Of a DNA stretch of 64,000 nucleotides, positions 48,015 through 60,100 are shown piece after piece. The stretch lies in the NCBI GenBank assembly GCA_029931535.1, contig JAQPZY010001692.1, positions 2,953,001-3,017,000 of the forward strand. The letters are read 5' to 3'. The number at the start of each line of letters is the position of its first letter. Within the stretch, counting starts at the first letter, position 1. A model generated the notes under the pieces. That model had not been told where the DNA came from. It worked only from the letters and a program-made list of their open reading frames with translations, and searched no databases. Origin of the DNA: Margaritifera margaritifera (taxonomy: Eukaryota > Mollusca > Bivalvia > Unionida > Margaritiferidae). A program made the position numbers and the translations under genes.

Positions 48015-48435
48015 GTAAAGTATTAGCAGTCTAAAAGGAGACATTATTTTTCTTTGTCGAACCCACGAGACAGCAGTCGCTTTTCCGAAGCCGTCGTCGT
48101 GGTCGTTAACAGTTCAACGTTTTTGTTACTTTTTCAGCAAAGCTTTAATCACGAGCACAACACGCAGGCACTGACCTCCATGTATTTTAATACAGAAAAT
48201 ATTGATAATTGCTTCGGTTTTTTTTCACTGCATGAATGCTTTTATTGTAGTGTCATCTCTAATGACCCAGCATTATAGCATATCAGAATATAAAATCTTT
48301 CAAGAATGATTAAATTTCATTTGTCAAGCGATGACGAATCTATCGATTTTAATGAATTTTAGGTATTACACGTATGTACTGTATGTATATCTACATCCAT
48401 GGATGGACGATCGAGATGGAAGGATGAATGGAGTA

Positions 48436-48485
<50 letters not shown>

Positions 48486-48784
48486 AGAAGGGTTGGATTC
48501 ATCAATATTAAACCATTTGATAGATGGATGAATCTGCATGTCCAAAACATGTTCAACACTGACTACATTCGAATTTTTTATGTTTTGAGAAAGATTCGTT
48601 TACTTTTGGTAGGTAGGTCTTGTACAAACTTGAGTTTATTTCGTCTATAGATACCTTACTCTTGGGTAAATCAGCTACTTCTGATAAACATCAATGCGGT
48701 GTTGTTGACTTGTGCACAAATGGTGTCGACATACTATATACATGAATATATATACAGATTTTTAAAAAATATGGGTTGACGGAA

Positions 48785-48868
<84 letters not shown>

Positions 48869-51099
48869 TGTGAACTGGTCGACTCGCAAGCTGGATGATG
48901 ATGACTATCTTGAAATTTGCAATATATACATGCAACTCCTTAAAAATGTATTAATGATCTAGATGGAGAAAACGTGCTCTTCAGATGTATACTGATTTGA
49001 ACTTTGATCTCTCTAGGAAACTTGTCCAGGTGGATTAATTGAAAAATTCATATACTAGTTTTCAGTAATTTGAGGTGTAGAAAATAAGCATCATACCATA
49101 ACGTACGTGAACCTTATGTCGTCATATGTGTACAATCTTTCCATGCAGTTTGTCGACAGTGTCACTATATACTGATAATACAACGTGTTAATCCCTTCAG
49201 AATTATTTTTTTTCTATTGGAAACGTCATTAACCTGAATCTGCACCATGTAAGTTTTATTTCTATCATGGGTCGTCATCATTCAGTTTGATAAAAGGAAT
49301 CCTTTAAATCCCCATACAGGCATTTCACTACCGAGGTGGTGGTCATCTTGATTACTGCGGGTATGGCATGCCATAGTGGCTATAACGTAAAATGCTTCGC
49401 GTTTTTGAGGCTTGATTACGCGAACTCGAGAGTCAATAAGAAAACTTTTCAATCATATGATCTCTGTAATGCTTAACATTTAGATCTTCATTACGCGCAA
49501 ATGAATTTTCCATTACGCGAATTCGAAACTTCAGCTTCGAATAATCGAATTACCTGGTAAGCCATAAACATTTCGCATTTTCGAAGCTCGAATGTACGTA
49601 TTCGCAATTCGAACACGCGATCTCAAGTGAATCAGATGGAAATATCGTTCGACTTGCATGATCGATCACGTATTAGAAACAACATCAACCAGCGTTCTCG
49701 AAGCTCGAATACACGATCTCGAGAGAGTCAATCAGAGAAGTATTTCTTTTCATCACATGCTTTCTCTCCAGATCACGTATTCAAATAGCGATGCACGCTT
49801 TCTGGTCTGAAATACTCGATCTCGAGTCTCGCATACGCGATATAGTAATAAAAGCTTTCCGGTTTGCAGTCTCAAGATTGCGCATGTTAGCCTCGAGAAT
49901 GCACATTTTAATGTGTCTCTAATACGTGATCTTGTGATTCAAACGACTTTTCCGATCGGCTGTCCCGAGATCGAGTACTCAAACTTCGAGAACACGAAAT
50001 GTTTTCACGTTCATGGCAAACCATTAGGACCATATCGTGGAAATGCTTAGCTAACTCGAGTCTCAATTACGCAAACTCAAAAGAGCCGAGCAGAAGAAAC
50101 TTTTTAATCACATTATCTCCATAATGCGCGAAATTGAGTTTGCATAACGCGCAATCAAGTTCTCCATTACGAAGAGCGAATCGCATTTTTGAGGTTCGAA
50201 TACGCGATCTAGAGAGAGATCTTGTGATTAAAATCAACTTTATGATTTGCTGTCTCTAGATCGCGTGTTAAAAACTCGAGAACGCGCATTCATGTAAAAC
50301 ATTTCTCGAATACGCGCGTTTGAACTTCGAGAAAACAAAATATGTTCACTTTGTAGCCCTGTTCGCCTGTCAGCTAATTCGATTACGCGAAGTGGAGTCA
50401 TGAATTGCGCGTAATGGAGAGCTCGATTACGTGAGTTACAGTGCTCTTGTCTGAAAGGTATCTTCTGATTGACTCTCTCTAGTTCGCGTAACCGAGCCTT
50501 GAGATCCAAATGGCTTGCCATACATGTTATGGCCTTGTTGGCAGGCCAGTTAGTTCTATTACGCGAAATGGGAATTTCGATTGTTGTTAGTGCAGAACTC
50601 GATTGCGTGTAATGGAGAGTTTGATTACGTTACCGTGATAACGTCATTGAAAAGTATCTTTCGAGTTCGTGTAATAGAGGCATGAGATCGAGAAGCGTTT
50701 TTACACTATTGTCCCAATGGCTTACCGTGTGCGGGAGTGGAACTTAAAATCGTACTGGAACTTGCAGAATTCGTTGAGTGTCGTCTGTTCACAATTGCTG
50801 TTTACAACCTTTCAAAAACTGCTCGACCAATTAGCACATCATTTTTACAGATAGCGTTCTACCATGAAGGCCTTTCAGATTTGTTGAATGAATGCCGATC
50901 CGTCATCTAATATTGCGCTGTTACTAAATATATAAAACCTTGAAACAACTTTTTTTCAAAAACCGCTAAACAGAATTTAACCAAATCTGAGGTAAAGCAT
51001 TCTGATATCAAGGGCTTTTAATTTTATACAAACGATACCGATTCGCCATCAAATATGGCCACCGTTACTAAAAATTAAATATTGCTTCAAGTCGCTTCA

Positions 51100-51178
<79 letters not shown>

Positions 51179-54100
51179 TTGACAAAAAAAATTCTGGAGT
51201 TAGGCCTTTATCTTCATATAAATGAGACCATTCGCAACTTCGAGGTCAATCCTACGGATTATACCGCGAATGTATGTCGTTAGTTGCCATTCGGACTATC
51301 TCTGCTATTTGCGAAACAAGGATTGAGCGAGAAATTGCAAATGCATTGAATTAATGTTTCATTCGTAGCTTCTCGGTCAATCCTACGGTTAATCCAATCG
51401 TAGAAATAGCCGAGGTAGTCCGAATAGATTGTGGTTTCTTCTTTGCGAAGAAATTTCTGGCGATTAAAATGTATGATTTTTCGGTAAATTACTGGACCGA
51501 CATACATCCGAGGTATATTTTTGTCTCACATAAATAGCCGAGGTGGTCAGAATGAAATGAGGCCAATCTCCTTTCAAATATGGCTGCTATTATTAAAAAC
51601 CTTTAATAAGTTCTCTTAAAATCCGCTCAACAGAATTTGACCAAATTTTGCAGAAAGCGTTTTAGCATGAATGCCTTTCAGACTTATACAAATGATTCCA
51701 ATCTGCCATCTAATATGGTTGCCGTTACTGAAAATAGAAAACATTTATACAACCTTATCTTAAAAAATCCCGCTGACAATGACCTCGACTACATGCAGCT
51801 ACTTCATTGCCGCTAAGTAAAGCGCCTCTGTTGTCTGGCAATCCACTATACAATTTCGTGTATTATCCCAACGCAGACCAGATTGGCGGACACGTATTTA
51901 TGTTAACTTAAGAATGCAACAAAATAGTAGCAAACACGTAGCCGTCTTTACTTTGTTTCTAGTGATGAATTATTAAATCATATTGGTATATGTCTTTGTT
52001 GAAATTTAAACAAAATAAACGGTGTGTTAACATTTGCTTTGTAAAATTGCCCATGCTCATTGGAGCACTTCGGTTGTCAAACTCCATTCGGAACAACCTC
52101 AGCGATTTCTACCAGACAAAATTATATCTCGGATATATGTCGGCGCAGTAATTTACGGAAAAATCACACATTTTGTTCACCGGAAATTTCTTCGCCTTGT
52201 TTTGTAAATAGCCAAAGTGATCCGAATGGCACCGATCGACATACATTCGAGGTATGATCAATACGACTGACCTCGAAGTTGCGAATGGTCAAACTCGTCA
52301 ATTTCTGAGGTTACGTTTTATTACAAGTAATCCGCAGTCCCATAATACATGAATGGAAGTGATCGGTTTTGAAAAACACGGGAACTTTTGAAGTTTGGCA
52401 GCTACATTCCAAAACAAGGCTAAATTAGTTCACATTCAGCCCTACTAAATTCAGCATCCTGGCAGAGCGACCAATAAATATAGATGCAGAGCTTAAGAAC
52501 AAGACAAGTCAGGAGATAACCACGGCACTTATCATGTTCTTCCTGGCGGTGTAGCACACCGCTAGCTTCAGTTCCAATTGTTTTCTTGCATTTTATCTAG
52601 CTGGGTAAGAAATCACCATTGTTTAAGGCATTTTGTATAGATGCAACATAAATAGGAGCATGGGCAATCAAAGTTCTATCGGAATGTACTGTTGGTAGTT
52701 ATCTCCCTTTTGTGTAGATATAGAAAATTAAATAGAACAACAGGCGGTGTCGCAAAGTCGTCACCTCCGTCGTCAAGTCGTAACCCGAATGTTCCATTAA
52801 TTTCCTAGAAATTTGCACTTTATAGGAAAATGCGATTTAATAAATAACAACAACAAAAACAAGTTTAATCTTAATAATTTCGGATGGAAGTTAAAATCTA
52901 CTGGGGCCAACTGCGACATATAACAATGCAACAAGACATTCGCCAGATCATGAAGATAATTAACGCGTTTTTCGCGCTACTTCTGAATTTGGGGCTAAAA
53001 GTACTATTTCGAGAAAACCGAATTTCGTGCTGACTGGTTGAACCTATCGCTGTGTTATTGGAATAACATTGATGTGTATGTGTGTGTGTGTGTGAATATA
53101 CAGATCCTGACACTTGTTCACTGGTACGGTTTTAAATCAAATCACAGGGGCTCGTATTGTTGCTTACAACTTATCTATCAGTCATACATGTACTATATAA
53201 TACTACAAGGGAGGACACTTCTCTCCTTTCTGGCGCAAACTACTTAAGAATCGACGCTGATATTTCGAGCTACACATCGCGTGGCGTAATAAATTTGGTA
53301 CCGATGTTTAGCTCAGGCATTCGACTTTTTACGCCTATACAAAGTTTGACTTACTACCACAACTTTAAGGAATGCCAGACCATTTTCCAACGCTACCGGT
53401 GACATGGCCATGATCGCGCTCGCTTAATATGCAAGTGCAACGAGCCGAATGGAATACGGCCCTCTCATTGGTCGACCGAATATGACGTACTACGCCTACT
53501 GATCATCTAATTTTCAGTCAACCGATAAGGGGCCAGAATTCCATTCAGTGCGTTGTAGCTGCATATTAAGCGGGCGCGATCATGGCCATGTCGACCGGTC
53601 GCGTGGGAAAATGGTCTGGCATTCCTTAAAGGTGTGGTAGTAAGTCAAACTTTGTGTAGGCGTAAAAAGTCGAATGCCTGAGCTAAATATCGGTACCAAA
53701 TTTATTACGCCACGCGATGTGTAGCTCGAAATAACAGCGTCGATTCTTAAATAGTTTGCGCCAGAAAGGAGAGAAGTGTCCTCCCTTGTAGTATTATATA
53801 GTACATGTATGACTGATAGATAAGTTGTAAGCAACAATACGAGCCCTGTGAATCAAATGGGGTAAAAAGTGCACAACTATAGATTCATGTACTACGTTGC
53901 TTGTAATGTGACAAGTCTAAAGTGTATAGAATGCAAATGTTACTGGGTCATTTGCATTCTCCTTTTTTTATTATATGTGCAGAGTCCGGTGGAAAAGGTA
54001 AAGGACGCTGTTCGGATATCTCTGGATATGGGCTACCGTGCTATTGATACGGCGTGGAGTTACAAAAATGAAACCGCAATAGGAGAAGCGTTAGAGGAGT

Positions 54101-57100
54101 ATTTTGAAAGTGGAAAATTGAAAAGGGAAGATGTGTTCATAACAACAAAGGTAAAGAGCCTCTCTCTCTCTCTCTCTCTCTGCTTATGATATGTAGTATC
54201 ACCGTATTTTTTCGAAGGTATTGAGACTGGTAAATTTAAATACTTGTTGAAGCTTAAGGTTTCTAAACAGATCGAGACGAATAGGTCAAACTTTTTGTTA
54301 ACTTTGTAAAGTTTCACTGTCTAACAATCATATATTGTCATTTCTGGTACATATACTTGGTAAGTTTGAAGTTCCTGGATACATATTGTCATTTCTGGTA
54401 CATATACTTCGTAAGTTTGAAGTTCCTGGATACATATTGTCATTTCTGGTACATATACTTGGTAAATTTGAAGTTCCTGGATACATATTGTCGTTCATGC
54501 TCTTATCACTTTACTCAGACACATTGTTTCTTTACATGTTAATTATTGGGTCAGGGTGACCACACATATTATGCGAAAAATCTTTACTTTGAATCCGCAG
54601 TTAAAGGGACAAAAATCCGCATTAAAAGAAAGCGGTGGTAATGACCACGAAAATTGATGTGCCTTTAATTTTCATAGTATTTTACCCTAATTCATCTCTT
54701 AGCTGGTCATTTTTCCAACTGCATCATTGCATGAGAAATTTGTGTTAGCTCACCTAGCTGCAAGGCCAAGTGAGCTAATGGTATAGCCATTCGTCCTTTG
54801 TGTATCGTACGTCCATCAACAATTGCTATTTTAAACTTCTCAAAACCTACATCACAAATTTTGACAAAATTTGCAGAGAACATCCTGGTTTTTTTTAAGG
54901 CTTTCAAACTTTTACGAATTATGCTGATCCAACATTAAATCTAGCTGCCGTTACAAAAAATTTAAAAATAAAAAAAAACAAAACTGCTAAACAGAATTTG
55001 ATTAAATTTAACAGAAAGTATCCTGGTAGGAATACCTTTCAAGTTTATAAAAATGATATCCATCCGCCTTCAAATATAACCGCCGTTACTAAAATATAGA
55101 AAAATCCGTCTGTCATGTGGCAACAATTGCTATTTTCAACTCGACCCGTTTCAACCCAACTTAGCACAGAGCATCATGGCACAAAGGCTTTTCAATTTTT
55201 TTCAAATGATACAGATCTACCATCAAATATGAACAAAGTTACGACAAATAGAACAACCTTTAAATGATTAAATGACTTCTTGTCCAAAACTGCTGGACAG
55301 AATTTGATTATATTGGACAGAAAACTACCTCGCGTGTAGACTTTTAAAATGTATACTGATGATGCTGATCGACCAGTAAATATGGCCACTGTTACTCAAA
55401 GTAGAAAACCTTTAAGGGATTTCTCCAAAGCGTTGGATATAATTTGACCAAACTTGACAGAAAGCATCCTGGCATGAAGACCTTTAGGATTTATACAAAT
55501 GATTCCGATCCACAATCAAATATAACATACTGCCATTACAAATAACAGAAAAACCGTTAAACAGCTTGTTCTCCAAAGCTGCAGAATAGAATTTGACCAA
55601 ACTTGACAGAAAGTATACTGGCATGATAACCTTTCAAACTGATACAATTGATACTGATCTGCCATCACATCTAAAAATATATAAACCTTTGAACGACTTC
55701 TTTACAAAAACCGCTCAACAGAATTTTTTTTTTACAAAATTGTACAGAAAGCACTCTGGCATGAAGACCTTTCAATATTGTACAAATGATTCCCATCGGC
55801 CGTGAAATATGGCCGCGGTTACTAAAAATTAAAAAAAAACTTCAATGACTTCTCAAAAACCGCTGAAAAAAAATTGGGCCAAATTTGACAGAAAGCATCC
55901 TGGCATAGAGGGCTTTCAAATTTGTACAACTAATGCTGATCCGCCATCAAGTATATCCACCGTTGATAAAAATAGAAGAAAAAACAACAACAAAAAAAGC
56001 AACGTAAACTAACTTTATTTCTAAAACCGCAGTATAGAATTCTACCAAACTTGAATGAAAGCATCCTTCATGATAACATTTAAAATGTATACAATTGATG
56101 CTGATCCGCCGTGAGATCTAAAAATATATAAACTTTTGAACAACTTCTTCACAAAAACGCTTAACAGAATTTGACCAGATTTGACAGAAATCACTCTGGC
56201 ATGAAGACCTTTCAAATTTGTACAAATGATACCGATCTGCCGTGAAATATGGCCGCCATTACCTAAAATAAAAATTAAATGACTTCTCAAAAACTGCTGA
56301 AAAGAATTGGACTAAATTTGACAGAAAGCATCCTGGTATAGATGGCTTTAAAATTTTTATAAACGCTGTCGATCCGCCAGCAAATATAGACACTATTACT
56401 AAAAAATGAAAAGAATTTAAACAAATTTGTGTCCAAAACCGCTGAATAGAATCTGATCATATTTGACAGAAAACATATTGGTATGAAGAACTTTCAGATT
56501 TATACAAATGATGCCAATGCATCATCAAATATGGCTGCCATTGCTTAAAATAGGAAATAACTTGAAATGGCTTCTTGTCTAAAACCGTTGAATAGAATGT
56601 GACTAAACTCGACAGAAAGGATACTGGCATGAAGACCTTTTAAATGTGTATAGATATTGCAGATCCACCATCAAATTTTGCCACTGTTTCGAAAAATAGA
56701 AAAACAAAACTTTAAGCTACTTCTCCAAGACAGCTGAGCAGAATTTGATTATATTTGAAAGAAAGCATGGTGGCATAAAGACCTAAATAAAAATTGTGCC
56801 GTTCTATCTTGAAAATTTTGTTATCACTACTCCTGCAGAATGGATGGTCATATCAACATGGAGTTTTTACTAAAAGACTTCTTATGATGTCTAGTTGGTC
56901 CTAAATGAAATTGGTGCCGATCTGATGTCCAATATGGCCACCACAGCAGCCATCTTAAAAATCTTGTTATTGCTACTCCTCCTAAATGGAACATCATATT
57001 GACATGAAATTTTCACCAGAAGACTTATGATATCTTGTTGGCCCTAAATAAAAATGGTGCCTATCTGATGTTAAATATGGTCACCACTGTGGTCATCTTG

Positions 57101-60100
57101 AAAATCTTGTTATCATGATCAGCTTGGGCTTTTAACTAAAAGACTTCTTATGGTGTATAGTTGGTCCTAAAAAAAATTGTGCCGATGTGATGTCCATTAC
57201 GGCCACCACAGCGCTATCTTGAAAATCTTGTTATCGCTACTCCTCCTGAACGAAAAATAATATTGCCATGGGGTTTTCACCAGGAGACTTCTTTTGATGT
57301 CTAGTTGGTCCTAAAGGTGCTGCTTTCAAATCCAATATGGCCTCCATAGTGGCCATCTTGAAAATCTTGTTATGACTACACCTTCTGAATGGATGATTGC
57401 ATCAGCAGTTTTTTTTAGCTCCACTGGTCATAGACCAGAAGAGTTTATGAGATGGTCTGTCGTCCATCCGTCCGTTAGCTCAAGTTTGTTATCCCTACTC
57501 CTCCTAAACTACTTGGACGATTGCCATGAAACTTTACACACACATTCATTCCATGGTCTAGTTGCTCCTAAATGAAAATCTTGTTATTGCTACTCCTCCT
57601 GAATGGATGGTCATATCAACATGGGATTTCTACTAAAAGACTTCTTATGATGTCTACTTGGTCCAGAATGAAAATGGTGCCGATCCGACATCCAATGTGG
57701 CCACCGTGGCAGCCTTCTTGAAAATCTTGTTATTGCTACTCCTCCTGAATGGATGGTCATATCAACATGGGATTTTCACTAAAAGACTTCTTATGATGTC
57801 TACTTGGTCCTAAATGAAAATGGTGCCAATCTAATGTCCAATATGGCCGCTACAGTGGCCATGTTAAAAATCTTGTTATTGCTACTCCTACGTGAATGGT
57901 AATATCAACACAGGGACTGGGTGTTCACTAAAATACTTCTTATAATATATAGTTGTTCCTAAATAAAAAATAGTGAAGATCTTAAGTCCAATATGGCTGC
58001 CACACAGTGGCTATCTTAAAAATCTTGTTATCGCTACTCCTCCTGAAGGGATGGTTGTATGAGGTTTTCACTAAAATACTTCTTATGATGTCTACTTGGT
58101 CCTAATTGAAAATGGTAGCAATCTGGCATCCAATATGGCCACCACTGAAGCCATCTAGAAAATCTTTTTATCACTACTACTCCTGAACAGAAAGTCATAT
58201 TGACATGGGGTTTTCACCAAAAGTTTTCTTATGATGTCTACTTGGTCTGAAATGAAAATGGTGCTAATCTGTGGTCTAATATGGCTGCCACAGTGGCCAC
58301 CTTGAAAATCTTGTTATCACTATTTCACCAGAATGAATGGTCATATTATCATGGGGTTTTCCCTAAAAGACTTCTTATAATGTTTTGCTGATCTAAGTTA
58401 AAATGGTGCTGATCTGACGTCCAATATGTACGGTAGCAATCTTGAAAATGTTGTTTTATCTACTTTTCATCAGAAGAGTTCTTATGGTGTCCTTGGTCCT
58501 AAATGAAAATGACTAACCCTCAATATGGCTTCCATGGTGGCTATCTTGAAAATATTGTTATCTCTACTCCCAATTGGATGGCTATATCAACATGGAGTTT
58601 TCACCAACAGACTTCTTATGACCCTAGTTGATCCTAAATGAAAATGGTGCCAGTTGTAAATCCATTATGGCTACCATGATTGCTGTTGTGAAAATCTTGT
58701 TGTCACTACTTCCCCTGAATTGATGATCATTATGACATGGGATTTTGACCAAAAGACTTCTAATAATGTCTCCTGTGTCCTAAATGAAAATGGTACCAAT
58801 CTGACATTCAGTGTGTCCACCACAGCAGTTAGTTTGAAAATCTTGTTGGCGCTGAAGAATATCAGAGATTGTTTCAACACTCAGTAGTTAAAAGGAAGAA
58901 ATGGTCTTATCATGAATTAGCATCAGTCCCTTCGAGTGACTCTTGTTTACTAAATTACTTCTTATGATGTATTGTTGGTCCTAATGAAAATTATACTGCT
59001 CAGACATTCAATATGGCTGCCACAGTGGCCATCTTGAAGATTTTGTTGTCGCTACTCCTAAATAAATGGTCATAACAGCATGGGGTTTTCACTGAAAGTC
59101 GTCTTATGATGTCTAGTTGATCATAAATGAAAATGGTGCCGATCTAATATCCAATATGGCTATCATAGCAGCCATCTTGAAAATCTTGTTATTGTTACTT
59201 CTTGAAAATGAAAAGTCATATCAACATGGAGTTTCCACAAGTAGGTTATTTAATACCAGGGCAGTTGGAGTAAAGTGCCTTGCTCAAGGACGCATCATGG
59301 TAGCCGACCTGAGCTAATCCGATGGTTAGATTCTAACCTGCACCCTTTTGGTCATGAGTCCAGTACACTAACCACTGAGCCACCATGGCTCCATATTTCG
59401 ATTGACTAAGAACAAATGTAGGAAGCAAGAAAAAAGAATGTAACTTTTTACACATAATAAGAAATAAAAGTAGGCAAGAAGAAAGAAAACCAGTATTTAT
59501 CTAGGTCACAATCACCATACTCGTGTGCTTCTTTTTGAAAATCATACACAATTTAAGGAAGCTTGTTAAATGTAAGAAGATAGAAGAATCTCTGAGATGT
59601 TTAATTGAAACTATCTAAAGTAGATATCACAAAATAAATTCAGATTTTAAAAATTACTTTCTAATTACAAATTTTGGATATAAATTTCATCACTTAAATT
59701 ATTCTTCAAAAAAATGCATGGATTATATTAAAAAGACAATATGCCGTATATACTCACTTATAAGTCGAATCCAACTGTAAACAACAAATGACCTACCTGA
59801 TCTGCGGTCGCATAATGTTGTTTGTTCTGCTGATTACTCCTAACAAACTGCACAGACTCTGACCTGCCAGGTCATTATGTGAAGGCATATCTGGATCTGT
59901 GCAGTTTGCAGTTGGACTCGACTTACAAGCAAGTATACAGTAAGTGCTACTTTTTGATATTTGGCAGAGCACCATGATGGTAAATATGTGGGCATTTCCA
60001 TGTGCTGGACTTAAATTACATCAGCTGTTAGGTATCATAGTATAACTGATCACGTTGAACCCGATTTCCCTGTTAATTAGAAATCCACCATTTTAATAGC

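Larger units (their letters stand above)
48015..49380. other. AKR intron 1, 5' part; microsatellites only
   Basis: Contains (CA)n at 48438-48482 and (GT)n(GA)n at 48787-48866. A short block at 49320-49375 has the word GTGGTCATCTTGAT, loosely like the B-type repeat of intron 2. No exon seen. Confidence 0.5.

Noticed and set aside
53157..53837. Two nearly identical 81/85-codon frames on opposite strands
   Set aside because: Mirror images caused by the palindromic element. No known domain and no evidence of translation.
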